From positions 16,108,983 to 16,172,982 of the forward strand of contig NC_058337.1 in assembly GCF_905475395.1 (NCBI RefSeq): a DNA stretch of 64,000 nt, written 5' to 3'. The notes under the pieces are model-generated. The model made no database searches. It saw only the letters and a list, made by a program, of their open reading frames with translations, and was not told the origin of the DNA. This stretch comes from Chrysoperla carnea. Lineage: Eukaryota > Arthropoda > Insecta > Neuroptera > Chrysopidae. The position numbers were made by a program, and so were the translations under genes. Positions 46,301 to 57,297 of this stretch are shown piece after piece. How positions within the stretch are numbered: the stretch's first letter is position 1; every line of letters starts with the position of its first letter.

Positions 46301-49300
46301 AAATCAAGATTGTGAGTATGATAAAAATGTTTGACGATTTTCTTTTTACGTTAGTTAATGGAAACCAATTGTAGTCTAGTCAAAGTTTGGTATTTTACCT
46401 TCGCGAATCGCTTGAATTTTTTTTATTGTTTTTATTTTAAACTTTCATTTCTACATTTTTACCAATAGAAATTTCATAATTGATGTTTAAGTCCATTGTA
46501 ATTTAATATGCATGTAGTTTAATAGGAAAGATGGACAAAAAATAACTTAAGTAAAATTTCTCTGATACTTTCCAAAAAACTTTTTGTGAAGATTGCTACA
46601 TGGTTTTTAAACTCCTTACTGATTTCTGCCTCAAACACGCTCTTTATTGTTTTAGTATATGTTTTTCCTAAACTGGCCATCGTGTTCGTGGGTTTTTTGT
46701 GTATTATATTTACACCCGAATTAGGGAGAACTGGGTAAGCGACAAAACTCTATAAGTGAGAATAATTCTCAGGACTTAAACATCTCAAAAACCTCTAAGT
46801 GAGGAACAAAAACCTATATTTCTCAGGTCTCGGACTTTGATCTCTCAAAAACCTCTATAAGTGAGAAAGAAAAACCTAACTGACAGTCGTTTTTCCAACG
46901 CTGACCTCTATAACTGAGAGTTTTTCTTGCCTGTACCTCGCTATAAACGACAATTAAACATTTGCTTTAACTATGCCTTTTACTATGTTTATAACTAAAT
47001 TATGCTTTACTATGAACAATAAATTATGCTATACTATGTTTATAACTAAATATTTTGAAAATTATTAATAGACCTCTCTAAGCGACACAGACCTCTCGTG
47101 TACGAAGAATATTCAACATCCCTTCAACTCTCTCTTAATCAGGTTTGACTGTATAAAATAATTTTAACATGAAAATAGTCTCGGTTTTCTGATAATGTAT
47201 TTTGCTAGCTTAACGGTTGTTAGTATAAGAAAAATGAAAATTCAAAAAATATTATTGTTTTGAACTTACTTGGTCTATTGTATCTGCAACAAGTTCGAAA
47301 TATGGCGTTAAATCTGTTTCATTACGATCTAAAACTGGCACCCTTAAATATATTACTGGTGGATCACATTCAGGTAATGGAGTGTCTGGAAGTTCACTGG
47401 TAGCGTTTATAACGCAATTGACGCCCAATCGTGACAGTATATCAGGTCGTAATACTGCTGCTGAACTTAGCAGTAAGTGATCTGTAATTTCTGATATGCC
47501 TGGAATTGTTGGTTTTTGGTTCCCACATCTGGAAATGTATAAAAGAAAAATAATGAAATATTTTATAATTCTTAAGAATATAAAATAATATTTATCGAAA
47601 GTAGTTATAAAATTTAAAAAAGAAAAACTGATTCCTTTTACAAAAAATATAAATAAAAATCTCTTGAGAATGAACGAAAGTTCGAAAAATTTTGAGATAA
47701 AATAAAAAAATTAGTAGTCATACACCAATAATAAAAATATTTTTTATTATTTTAATTATTTATTGTAATATAGTATGTATTACCAAAAACCTAATATAAA
47801 TTCAATTAAATAAAATTCCCCACTGAGTATAGTAATTGATTTTACAATAATTACTTATATTTTTTGGGTATTCCAAAGGTACTTTTTTTGTTTTAATACA
47901 AATAGACTTTTAAACGATACTTGGTGAAAATGTAGCCCTTCATATGCCAAAGAAGAAAGTTTTTACAAATTTGAAAAATATTGAAAAATTTTGCCAAAAA
48001 TCGGTTTTATCGACAAAAAAGCCAACAAATCAAACAAATTTGTGAAGAACAAAAAAAGTACAGTACAAAAAAATTGGAATATTCGTAAAGTGATCCGCTA
48101 ACTTAATATTAAGTACCAAAAAATTAAAACTTATGAAATTGAGAACAAAAGCAGGCATAAGTAAGAACAAGGGAAATGAAGACTATAACGCAGTAGTCTT
48201 GGTTTGCAAAGTTAAAATTTCCCAATGAAGCGACTGGGTAACTGCTTGTGTGTTATATATGCATATATGAAATAGGTAGAAGCTTAGGGGATATTCATAA
48301 AGGACGTCACGCTTTTTCTGACAATTTTTGACCCCCCCCCCCCCACCTCCTTTTTCACAAATTCAAAATACGTGAAATTTGCACTCATCATCAAGACAAA
48401 TTATACAAGAATAAAAAATTAGGAACATTCACAGCTGTATTATGAGTTTTAAAACGCTATTCATCGCGTTGTAACCAAGCTTTTTCGTGTTTTAAATGAA
48501 ATTTTGGAATGCAGAGCTAAAAAAGTATAGGTATTCCAAAAAAACCGATATTAAATAATTTTGACGCCACATTGAACCCCCCCCCCCCCCACCCCCTTCA
48601 GGCTTATTTAGTAATTTACAATTTCAGTAATTTGTACTTGAAATGTGAATTTTGTTCAGATTAAGAAAATCTTTTTGATTGTGGCAGCTCTCCATTTACC
48701 CTTTAAAACCTTTTATGTAGCAATTTCATTTTTTCAAGAATCACAAAGAGCAAAATTCCATTATAATAAAAAAGCGTCTTATAATAAGAAATATAGAGAG
48801 GTCTTATTTACAATAAAGGAGAAATATGATCTTATTTTGTTGATTCAGTGATTCATTGTATATATTTTTTTTTCTTGCTATGATGGTTTCCCTTATTTTG
48901 TCATTTAAGAAAAATTTCTTCTAAATGTAAGTGATAAAAATTTAGTCAAATAAATAAACATATTTTTGTTTATATTTAAACTTCAACATTCTTTGATGAA
49001 AGATAACGATATTTAGTGGAAATAATTTGGCAAAGAATTATTTAAAAAACTTAAGTGAGCCGTTGAGAATATTTGCGAATCATTTAATAAGAATTTGTAA
49101 TAATAGATGAAAAGAACGTAAATGATAGATATTATTAAAACGTTTACAAACTAATATTAGACAAAATTTTGAAAATAATCAAATCTTTATTTTTGAATTA
49201 AAAAATTTCTATTTTTATTAAAATAATTCAAGTCATCGAACTTTTCTTATAAAATGATAAAATTTAAATTTTTGGAATTATGTTCCTTATCGCACGTTAT

Positions 49301-51083
49301 AATTTGTTTGCTGGTTGGGAGGTAAAACCAAAAAATGTGCACCAATTTTAAACGATCCTAAAATTCGACGATGTTACCTAGGAAACTAAAACTTTTTAAT
49401 TTATTCAGCTTGCCATGAATTTTGAGAATATTTTGAAAATAATTTACAATCTGTCAATTTATATTTTTTATCCAAAGTTTGTTTTTCATTCAAAAACAAG
49501 TGAAAACAAACAATTGACTGAGTTAATTGTTGAAATACCATGTATAGTCAGTATTGATTTCTTTATCACATTACACATACAAACATGTGACACATACATA
49601 ACTGATAATCAAGTATAGTACATATTATAAAATTTCCGCCTAATTGGCTCCCTCACGGGTAAACAGTGATGTTTACGAAAAAATGTTTCAAACAAAAGTT
49701 GTTTAATTTTTGATAAAGAACATTTTTTAAACTTTTGTTCTATCTCTAACGGTTTACAAGATGGGTCCTACGGACCCAAGCCCCAATTGACCTACGATGC
49801 TCATTTACGAACTTGACCTCACTTTTTACGTCCTGAGTACGCTGTAAAAGTGTTTCATCTCGATATCTTTTTTCGTTTTTGAGTTATCGTGTCCACAGAC
49901 GGACGGACGGGCGGACAATCGGAAATAGACTAATTAGGTGATTTTATGAACACCTATGACAAAATTTTTTTCCTAGCATCATTATTTTTAAGCGTTACAA
50001 ACTTGGGACTAAACTTAATATACTATGTATATTTCATATATACATAGTATAAAAAGTTTTGAGTTATCAGAAGAAGATAAACATAATAGAGATCGTTAAA
50101 GTACGAACAAGGAAATTTTGTGTTATGTCATAATAAATATCTTGATCAAGCCAAAGAAGGTAATGTACGCAGTTCGCACATATTTGGTTGACTACTAAAT
50201 CAGCAGTATATCTTTTTTAATATTACAATTAATTCATAAAGTACAGAGTTAAAGCAGCTTTAATATTTAATTCTATAAACAATAAAACAAGTATTTGACT
50301 TTTTAAATTAATATTTTAAATTTTCAGAATTACCAATGCAGAGAAACGCAAACAGTATCATGAGAAAAAAAATAAAAAAAACCATTTACAAGAAACTAAT
50401 TACACTAAACCTGCAAGATAGCGTACCACAAAACTAATATTTATAACTAAAATTACTCATATAGTTATTTGTATTTTCAAATATTTTTTATCTTGTTCTA
50501 TATTTATTACAAAAATGAACATGTGCATAATCAATCATTCAAACCAGCAAAACAATCAATGCAAATTTGAGTAAAAAAGTATACGCTACATTTATAATAT
50601 ACAAAGATACGATAGAAACATAGTTCCAGCCGGGTGTCCCACGAAAACTCTCGTTTTTTTTATTGTAAGCAAATTTCACAGCAAAACTATTTAAGTCCAC
50701 AATTAAAAGAGAAATTAAAGTGAAACTTATTTCGAAAAAAAGAAGAGGCTATTTAATGAAATATAAAGTTAATTTTTCACGCAAAATTTATGACGTCACA
50801 AATAAAAGCGGGAAAGTAATTTTGAAAAAAACAAACAAACAGAAAGTAAATGATATTAAAAGGAATATTATACATGAAGTATATACTACCTATGTGGTTT
50901 ATAAGTCTCGATAAATATTAAAAAATTTATTTTTAGAAAATTCCTTGCATACCTTATTAACGTATCAGTAGGAACATTATTGTGAAGAATTTCTTGCACA
51001 ACTGTGTCTCTATTTTTAACCACTGTGGATGTTTGTGTCTCCGTCGAACTATGTATACACACTATTTCTGTTTCTGTTTTCAT
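43376..51083 (-). CDS. Atypical dual-specificity protein phosphatase, DUSP14/18/21 group, three exons
   Basis: This is a small cysteine phosphatase that removes phosphate from Ser/Thr and Tyr residues. Exons on the - strand: 51083-50953 (ATG at 51083), 47528-47270 and 43711-43376 (stop TAA). The introns are GT...AG in phases 2 and 0, giving 241 residues. Residues 1-43 are a Ser/Thr-rich, poorly conserved N-terminus. The domain starts near residue 51 (TIPGISEITDHLLLSSAAVL), continues with VNCVINATSELP, and has the likely general-acid Asp111 in VPVLDRNETD. The catalytic loop VHCVAGISRSASLCLAYLMK (about residues 140-159) contains nucleophile Cys142 and Arg148, matching HCxxGxxRS. It is followed by LRNAYRLVKSIRPQIKPNSG and FMRQLITYE, typical of the DUSP14/18/21 group. 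The catalytic residues are intact, so an active enzyme is expected. Intron 1 (3.4 kb) and intron 2 (3.6 kb) carry repeats. The exact orthologue is not settled. Confidence 0.92.
43951..44832. repeat. Larger foldback enclosing MITE copy 2, DUSP intron 2
   Basis: CCATAAACTAGTTAG at 43951 and GTTAACTAGTTTATGG ending 44832 are inverted. An ATTACTC...ACTCTTTCAGAAT block near 44035 is mirrored by GGAGCAATTGCTATTCTGAAAGAGT near 44793, and a second direct-type copy lies near 44645. The element is AT-rich and non-coding. Confidence 0.55.
44212..44562 (+). mobile_element. MITE copy 2, nested in a larger foldback
   Basis: The inverted ends are CATTAAGTATATAAACTGAGC and GCTCAGTCCATGTACTTAATG. The internal sequence is shared with the copy at 41390-41708. 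It lies within the inverted-repeat pair 43951-44832. Confidence 0.65.
44833..46710. other. DUSP intron 2, no feature seen
   Basis: AT-rich intronic DNA between the 44-kb foldback and the Tigger-like MITE. The 83-codon + frame at 45187 is low-complexity and Phe/Ile-rich and is not a gene. Confidence 0.5.
46711..47154. mobile_element. pogo/Tigger-like MITE in DUSP intron 2
   Basis: The right end, read inverted, is TACAGTCAAACCTGATTAAG and the left end is TACACCCGAATTAGGGAG. Internally CTCTATAAGTGAG and related units recur at least four times (near 46750, 46792, 46851 and 46909). These ends and internal repeats are typical of Tigger-derived MITEs with TA target sites. No transposase frame is present. 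Confidence 0.55.
48288..48610. repeat. Repeat with two poly-C tracts
   Basis: About 14 C at 48333-48346 and about 14 C at 48577-48590 bracket an AT-rich segment. Each is preceded by a similar lead (ACAATTTTTGA and CACATTGAA) and followed by an A-C-rich stretch. The start GGATATTCATAAAGGACGTC is a familiar insect repeat. The tracts stand out sharply in an AT-rich window, in DUSP intron 1. Confidence 0.6.
49497..50054 (-). repeat. Family A, full-length copy in DUSP intron 1
   Basis: A complete copy running from CAATTGACTGAGTTAATTG to a terminal hairpin TACTATGTATAT/ATATACATAGTA with a short loop. Inner ATACCATGTATA near the first end and TATACATAGTAT at the other form a weak terminal inverted repeat. 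A GACGGACGGACGGGCGGAC tract lies inside. Confidence 0.75.
50089..50437 (+). CDS. Possible two-exon coding remnant inside DUSP intron 1 (opposite strand)
   Basis: A frame at 50089-50159 (RSLKYEQGNFVLCHNKYLDQ then AKE) ends at a GTAATG donor. A good acceptor (TTTAAATTTTCAG, ending 50327) starts 50328-50437, which in the joined phase reads ELPMQRNANSIMRKK and ends at a stop. The phases agree (phase 1). The 5' side is cut by a stop and by the end of a family A repeat at 50054, so the segment would be a broken gene or chance. Not recognised. Confidence 0.2.
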
Positions 51084-52902
51084 TTTAGTTAATAATATTT
51101 AATTATTTATCTATTGATTATTTTCAAAAAAAGTTGTTGTCAAAAATATTATATTATTTTATTATTTAGTTAAATTTATTTTTATGGAAACATTTTTTTT
51201 AACAAAAATTATAATTATAATTCACATTAAAATTATTTTATACAACTTAAAACAATTTAAATTTGTTTTAATTAATTATTTAATTGACTAGATTATTTAT
51301 AACAATTGTAATGAATTAAAACTCAAATTTGTTTGTTGAGAGGTATAGATATTCATTAAATGTTAGTTTAATGATGAGTCAGTTCTTAGTCAATGTTGAC
51401 ATGATTTTTATACTGGGAATATCCACGCGGTTTGTGTGAAATATTTACGCGCATGAGTATTCGTATATAAAATAGGTGGGCATCCCTGGATGCGACGACT
51501 CAATTTGAACATTTTCTTATAAATATTTTCATTTTTATCATAATGTTAGAATAATGTATTGTACTGCCTTGAACTTGGTGGAAAAACAAGTATACTTCTG
51601 TTGCCTGTATGTTTTATATTTATAAAGCCAAATTTTTTTTCAAGGTTGATACAATGTGAAAATAAGGTAAATATATAATGCGCAATTTCGTGAAAAATTC
51701 TTTCGAGATAATTTTAGTTCGTTGTTACAACATGTTTACCACATATTTTTTGTAAATAACATTGTAGACTATACAGGGTGTCTTTTTTAAGTTGACATAA
51801 GTTTTATCGATAAAAATGCATCAATCAAAAAATGTAACTTGATCCTAGGTTTTCAAGCTCAATGGAAAGCTCACTATACTCCATAACTGATAATGGATAG
51901 ATGAACACTTTAAATAAGAAAGTTGGTATTGATAAAAAAGTAACATATTTCGAGACATTTTTCCAAAAACCTTTCCATTTTTTCATAAATCCAATAAAAG
52001 TGGCTTGTTTCTCTGAACTATTCGGCAGGGCCCGATCTAGCTATTTAGACACTCACACCATATACAGGGTTATTTTTAGTTAATGTATGCTTGAAACCCC
52101 ATAAAAAAATTCAATCGATGAAAATGCTTCAAATGAAAAATATTAGTTTGAAAACGACACATCTTATATCGGCATCGAATTCGATCTAAGTTTTCAGGTT
52201 TAATTAAAACTTGACTCTGATTCATAACTAAAAAACATTAGATGAACTCTTTAAATTAGAAAGTTGTTCCTTATAAATACGCAAACATTTTTTTGCAAAC
52301 GGAATAGTTTAGACAGTAATTGATACCAAAAATTTAGCTTTTTGTGCGTTTGTTCATTCAACTTGAACTATAATGGTCTTAATTTATTGGAATTTTTTTT
52401 CGAAGACTAGATTTCCCAAAAACAATTGCACGAAATAACAATTTTGATATGAAAAAACAATTTTGGATAAAACTTTTCATTCCGTTTTTGCCTAAACTGT
52501 ACGGTTGGTTAAAAAAATGTTTCGAACAGAAAATGTTATTTTTTTAATCAATATAACAACTTTCTAAATTAAAGTGTTCATTTATCTATTAACAGTTATG
52601 GAGTAGAGTGAGCTTCAAAACCAAGGTCACGTTTAATGTCTGCGTAAGATGTGGGCCTATACACCCAATATTTTTTGCTTTAAGCTTTCTTATCGATAAA
52701 ACTTACTTTTCGAGTTTCAAGTGTATGTCAACTGAAAAAAGCACCCTGTATACAGAGTATATGTTTTATAAGTACAGTTTCGCTTAAATACATAGATTCC
52801 AATGGTGTTTTTTCAGTATTTTATTTTATTTATAAATTATAATGAATTTTCAATCCCAGTTTTCTGAAAAGAACAGGACCCCCGATTTATTGAGCCCCGA
52901 TT

Positions 52903-53212
52903 TGAGCCTAAATGAGCCGAGCGGTCTAAGGCGCTAGTTTTAGAACGTTGGACTATTTAGACTTAGGTTGCGTTGGTTCGAATCCAGGCAGCGGCAGTGT
53001 GAACAATTTATAATTAGTGGTAGAGTGCAGAATTGATCACATTGTCGTCGCTTGGAAAAAGAACGAAGTAACCGACTCTACCCACATCAAAAAATGTAAT
53101 TGTAAATATGTTTGTAATGGAATAAAATAAAGATTAACATATAATGATGTGGGTGGCCTCTGAGATTAGGCATGCGTCAGAAAAACGGAGGTTAAACCCC
53201 CATTATTATTAT
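52903..53212 (+). mobile_element. tRNA-derived SINE
   Basis: The 5' end resembles a Leu/Ser-type tRNA: A box around GAGCGGTCTAAGGCG (about 52918-52932) and a perfect B box GGTTCGAATCC (52975-52985), followed by an unrelated body and an ATT-rich 3' tail. A 14-bp near-identical duplication ATTGAGC(C/T)CCGATT flanks it (52889-52902 and 53213-53226). The layout is that of an RNA polymerase III SINE mobilised by a non-LTR element. Confidence 0.8.
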
Positions 53213-53491
53213 ATTGAGCTCCGATTAATGAGATTACTGCATATCATGTTTTGAGGATTTGCTGCACATTTTTTCTTCACTGGGCCATCGCACAGCTCGC
53301 CTCCCCTCTGGATCGGGCCATGACATTCGGTTTACAAAACAATGTTACAAACAAAAAGTGTTTGTGTATTTATAAAGAACAACTTTCTAATTTAAAGCAT
53401 TCATCTAATGTTTGTCATTTATGAATCAGAGTGGGGCTTTAATTGAGTCTGGAATATTAGATCGAATTCCATGCCGGTATAAAATGTGTGC

Positions 53492-54086
53492 CAGTGGTGG
53501 ATTTACACTAGGGGCAGTCGGGGCTAGTGCCCAGGGCGGCAAATTTTCTAGGGCGGCAAAATTTGGAATGTGAGAAAATATTTTCTATACAATATATAAT
53601 TAACTAATTCTTTTAAATAAACATTTTATTTTTCAAGAAATATAATTTATGCATTATGTATCAAATCAAAATTTTGTTTATTATAATATAGGAAATTTAA
53701 GTGAAAACTATTAAAATAGTTTAATTAATTTATTTCCATAAAGGTTTGCAAAAATAAAATTTGATATTTTCTGGAATTGATAAATTAATATAGTTTTTTT
53801 GAAGAATTAAAAATATTTTCAAATTATGTATGTCTTTTTGATAACAGAAACTTTAATTGATCAATGAATTTTCCTAAAATTAGATTAGAATTATCAAATA
53901 ATACTAATTAATTTTAATTTAAAAGAACAGTAATAATAATATGTAATACATAATAAATTTTCTGCAATTAATTAGTTATTCTAATTTTTAAAAAATAAGA
54001 TATCAAAACTATTAAAATAAAATTTCAGTCATAGGGCGGCATTTTCTAAAGTGTCCCAGGGCGGCAGAAATTTAAATCCGGCCCTG
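53492..54086. mobile_element. hAT-type MITE with perfect 8-bp target duplication
   Basis: A 595-bp element with terminal inverted repeats CAGTGGTGGATTTA (left) and CAGGGCCGGATTTA (right, reverse complement). It is flanked on both sides by ATGTGTGC (53484-53491 and 54087-54094). The 8-bp duplication and CAG-type ends are the hAT signature. Subterminal GGGCGGCA motifs recur near both ends. No open frame resembles a transposase, so it is non-autonomous. It is inserted in the right arm of an older inverted-repeat element. The identical duplications mean a fairly recent insertion. Confidence 0.88.
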
Positions 54087-54199
54087 ATGTGTGCCTTTGA
54101 AACTAACATCTTCGTTTGAAGCATTTACCTCGGTTAAATTTATTTATCGAGTTTCAAGTATATGTCAGCTTAAAAAAGCATCCTGTACCCATATATTTA

Positions 54200-54413
54200 A
54201 AGTTGTTATTCCCGATTGCACTGGTGGAATATATTCTTGTAAAAATGAAAAATATTGTAAACTATTTTCCTGCCATATATCATCAAAATCAAAATTATAC
54301 AATATATTTCCCTTAGGATCGAAAGTTACATGGAATCTAGCACATTTTTTCCGACGAATATTGTCGATAACAATGGGTTTCATTCTTGAAGTTTGTAAAC
54401 ATATCAATTTCAT
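54200..54413 (-). CDS. Coding-looking segment of unknown identity between two transposons
   Basis: The - strand frame runs about 70 codons with mixed codon use and a non-repetitive, protein-like sequence including MKPIVIDNIRRKKCARFHVT and NFDFDDIWQENSLQYFSFLQ, then EYIPPVQSG. A possible acceptor (CTTCAAG before AATGAAACCC, about 54380) precedes it. The frame runs into the end of an inverted-repeat element at 54191, and family D flanks the other side. I do not recognise the protein. It could be an exon of an unknown gene, a retrocopy fragment, or cargo of a mobile element. Confidence 0.35.
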
Positions 54414-54479
54414 CCTTATTATTACTTATTTTATAGTGATATTGGAAGATAGTTTGGCAGTTTGCGTTTTTATCATAGA

Positions 54480-54850
54480 AATCCTATATTGAAGTGTTTT
54501 TAAAAGTATGCTTTATTATATAACAAAGCAAATATTCTGAAGATTAATTTGAAAAAGCAATATTCATTAGTTAAAAGCATGACAAATATTTTCTTATAAA
54601 GAAAATTATAGCAAGGGGCACTCGTTTTTCCATAAAATACATTGAAAGTGATGCAATGAATGGCGTTTGCATTGAAAAAATAAGTATTTCTTCTATAAGT
54701 GATTTTCTCTAAATCTTAATATTTCAAAAACTATGGTATATATTGAAAAATTTTCGACTCTTAATTTTCGACAAATTTTCTTCCTAACAGAATCACCCAC
54801 AAAACTCTCAAATATTATCATACACTCTTTTTTTGGAAACGTCCTTATAG
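54480..54850 (+). repeat. Family D dispersed repeat, copy 2
   Basis: The second copy of the repeat at 8801-9190, roughly 80% alike by eye. It abuts the coding-looking segment at 54200-54413. Confidence 0.7.
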
Positions 54851-55683
54851 GACAGTGACTGAGGCTGTGTTACCTCGCAATTTTGAATAGAGTGTTACCT
54901 CGCAATTTTGCGGGAAAAGACCGACTTTTATGAAACTTGGTAATTGAGAGATAATTTAAAACAACCTTTTACTATTGGTCCAGAAAATAATAAATATTGG
55001 TTAACACTAATATGTATATAAAGGCATTGGTTTTAGTGTTCATTTTTATTTGGAGAAAGCGAGTAATCAATTTTATTTTGATCATTCGGATCATTCCGTT
55101 AATTTTATGCTAATGACTTCTTCGAAAACTCATCTTCAAGTTATTTTCAAATACCTACTTTAAAAAATACTTTTTGTTTATATGTCGTTTCTCCGTTATT
55201 TTACGATTAAAACTTTAACTTGAGTGTTCGGCGAGCAAAATATCAGGTTCAAATAAAGATAATCAAATTTCAAAAAAATTGTTATATAGAAATTGACTGT
55301 ACGTGCGAAAGCAACAAAAATAACTAATAAAAGCCAACTCACCCCTGTATTGACACGGAATTGTATCTTCGTCCACCACCACGAATACGAAAACTTGGTT
55401 TCTTTTTAAGTAAAATTTATTTTCGAGTTTATATTTACTGTAGTAAAAAATGTTTGAAATTATTGTTATGAAATTACATTTAACGATAATATTTGGAAAA
55501 ATTTTGTTATCGTACACGATACAATATAACTCAATTATTATGACGTGGATAAATTGTTAATTTTGACATGATAGCTCAAAGAATATTTTAGGAGCTTAAG
55601 GTTAAAATTAAAAACTAGGTCCTGAAAGTTGATTTGATATTGTTACATAACTTAATATTCTTTAATATAAAACAAGTTAGAAG

Positions 55684-56661
55684 AAACGATTGAATGAGTT
55701 AATTGATGAAATACCATGTATAGCCATATAAATACCATAAAGTTGTTTATTTTTATTATAAAATACATTTTTTACATTTAAACTTTTGTTCTATCTCTAA
55801 CGGCTTATAAGATGAGTCCTACGGATATAAAACCCAATTGACCTATGTTGCTCTTTTCGATCACGACCTTACTAGAACACGCTATAAAAATGAACACGCT
55901 ATAAAAATTTCAACTTGATATCTTTTTTCATTTTTGAGTTATCGTGTTGTCGTGACAGACGGAGCAAAACAGGCAAACAACCGAAAATGGACTAATTAGG
56001 TGATTTTATGAAAACCTATACCAAAATTTTGTTCGTATCATTAATAATTTTAAGCGTTACGAACTTGGGTCTAAACTTAGTATCATGCAGTTCGCCACCA
56101 ATTTGCAACGAGTAACATACACGATGAGAGAAATTACGATTAGCTAATTCATTCTGATGATTACTACTTGGTAGTCGAAATACGTATTTATATAATACAA
56201 TCAAGTGAAAACAAACAATTGACTGAGTTAATTGTTGAAATACCATGCATAGTCAGTGTTGATTTCTTTATCACATTCCACATACAAACATGTGACACAT
56301 ACATAACTGATAATCAAGTATAGTACATATTATAAAATTTCCGCCTAATTGGCGCCCTCACGGGTAAACAGTGATGTTACGAAAAAATGTTTCAAACAAA
56401 AGTTGTTTAATTTTTGATAAGGAACATTTTTTACATTTAAACTTTAGTTCTATCTCTAACGGTTTACAAGATGGGTCTACGGACCCAAGACCCAATTGAC
56501 CTATGATGCTCATTTACGAACTTGACCTCAATTTTTACGTCCTGAGTACGGTGTAAAAATTTCAGCTCGATATATTTTTTCGTTTTTGAGTTATCGTGTC
56601 CACAGACAAACTTGGGACTAAACTTAATATACTATGTATATTTCATATATACATGGTATAA
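55684..56661 (-). repeat. Two family A copies side by side, with a family B piece between
   Basis: A degraded copy (55684-56085) is followed by a family B segment (about 56086-56195) and a better-preserved copy (56204-56661). The latter has lost the block between GTCCACAGAC and AAACTTGGGAC. Both are in the same orientation as the 49.5-kb copy. Confidence 0.7.
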
Positions 56662-57297
56662 AAATTGATCTAGGAAATTTGAATTAAAACCATACAAATA
56701 TCGCTATAAGTTTTTATTTATCCAGATTAATTAGATTACTAACCTTTCTTCCCCACTTGAAATTAAACATAAATTTGCTTAAGGATTTAAATAAAGAGTG
56801 AATTATCAGCAAAAATTTAATTTATAATGTCTCAGAATAGAATTTTCCAATCCATTTCTCGCTGCGGGAGCTACCTGTGCGGCTTCATTCAAATTTAGTC
56901 TGATCGTTTTTTCATAACGCTCCTAAAAAATTGAGTTACAAAAATCTAATCTAAAAACTCAGTGTAATAGTGTGTAGGTACACCAAGAACATTAGAGATA
57001 TTACAATATTATACACGCTACAATATTCGAACTGTTCATTGGTATTAAAAGCTCTGCATACACCTACACTCTTAATTTACTTCTATTTCCGGCCATTATT
57101 ATATATAAATAGCTAAATAATATATTTCACATTTACTGCTGTTTTGCATGTTTCCGAATAATTTAAAATTACGATGGCATTTAAAATAATTTTGAAGTGA
57201 ACAAAAGAAAAAATCAATATAGCGTGTTATAATATTATAAATCACTAAAACTAAAAAGAAACTAAAGTTAGTAACTACAGTCATTCTAGACTTTTAA

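Larger units (their letters stand above)
51770..54191. mobile_element. Two interleaved long-inverted-repeat elements
   Basis: Left ends begin TATACAGGGTG at 51770 (L1) and TATACAGGGTT at 52061 (L2). Matching inverted right ends finish at 52752 (R1, ...CACCCTGTATA) and 54191 (R2, ...CATCCTGTACCC). Over the first 50 bases or so L1 pairs best with R1 (shared TTTTATCGATAA). L2 pairs with R2 over roughly 250 bases (shared ATTAGATGAA and TTTAAATTAGAAAGTTGTT blocks). The order is therefore L1-L2-R1-R2, not nested. A SINE and a hAT MITE have been added later. No transposase is seen. Confidence 0.65.

Noticed and set aside
54091..54492. 133-codon + frame
   Set aside because: It begins in the hAT target duplication and crosses transposon and family D boundaries; the - strand reading of the middle part is more protein-like.
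55263..55517. 84-codon - strand frame
   Set aside because: It overlaps a dispersed repeat shared with 38.8 kb.
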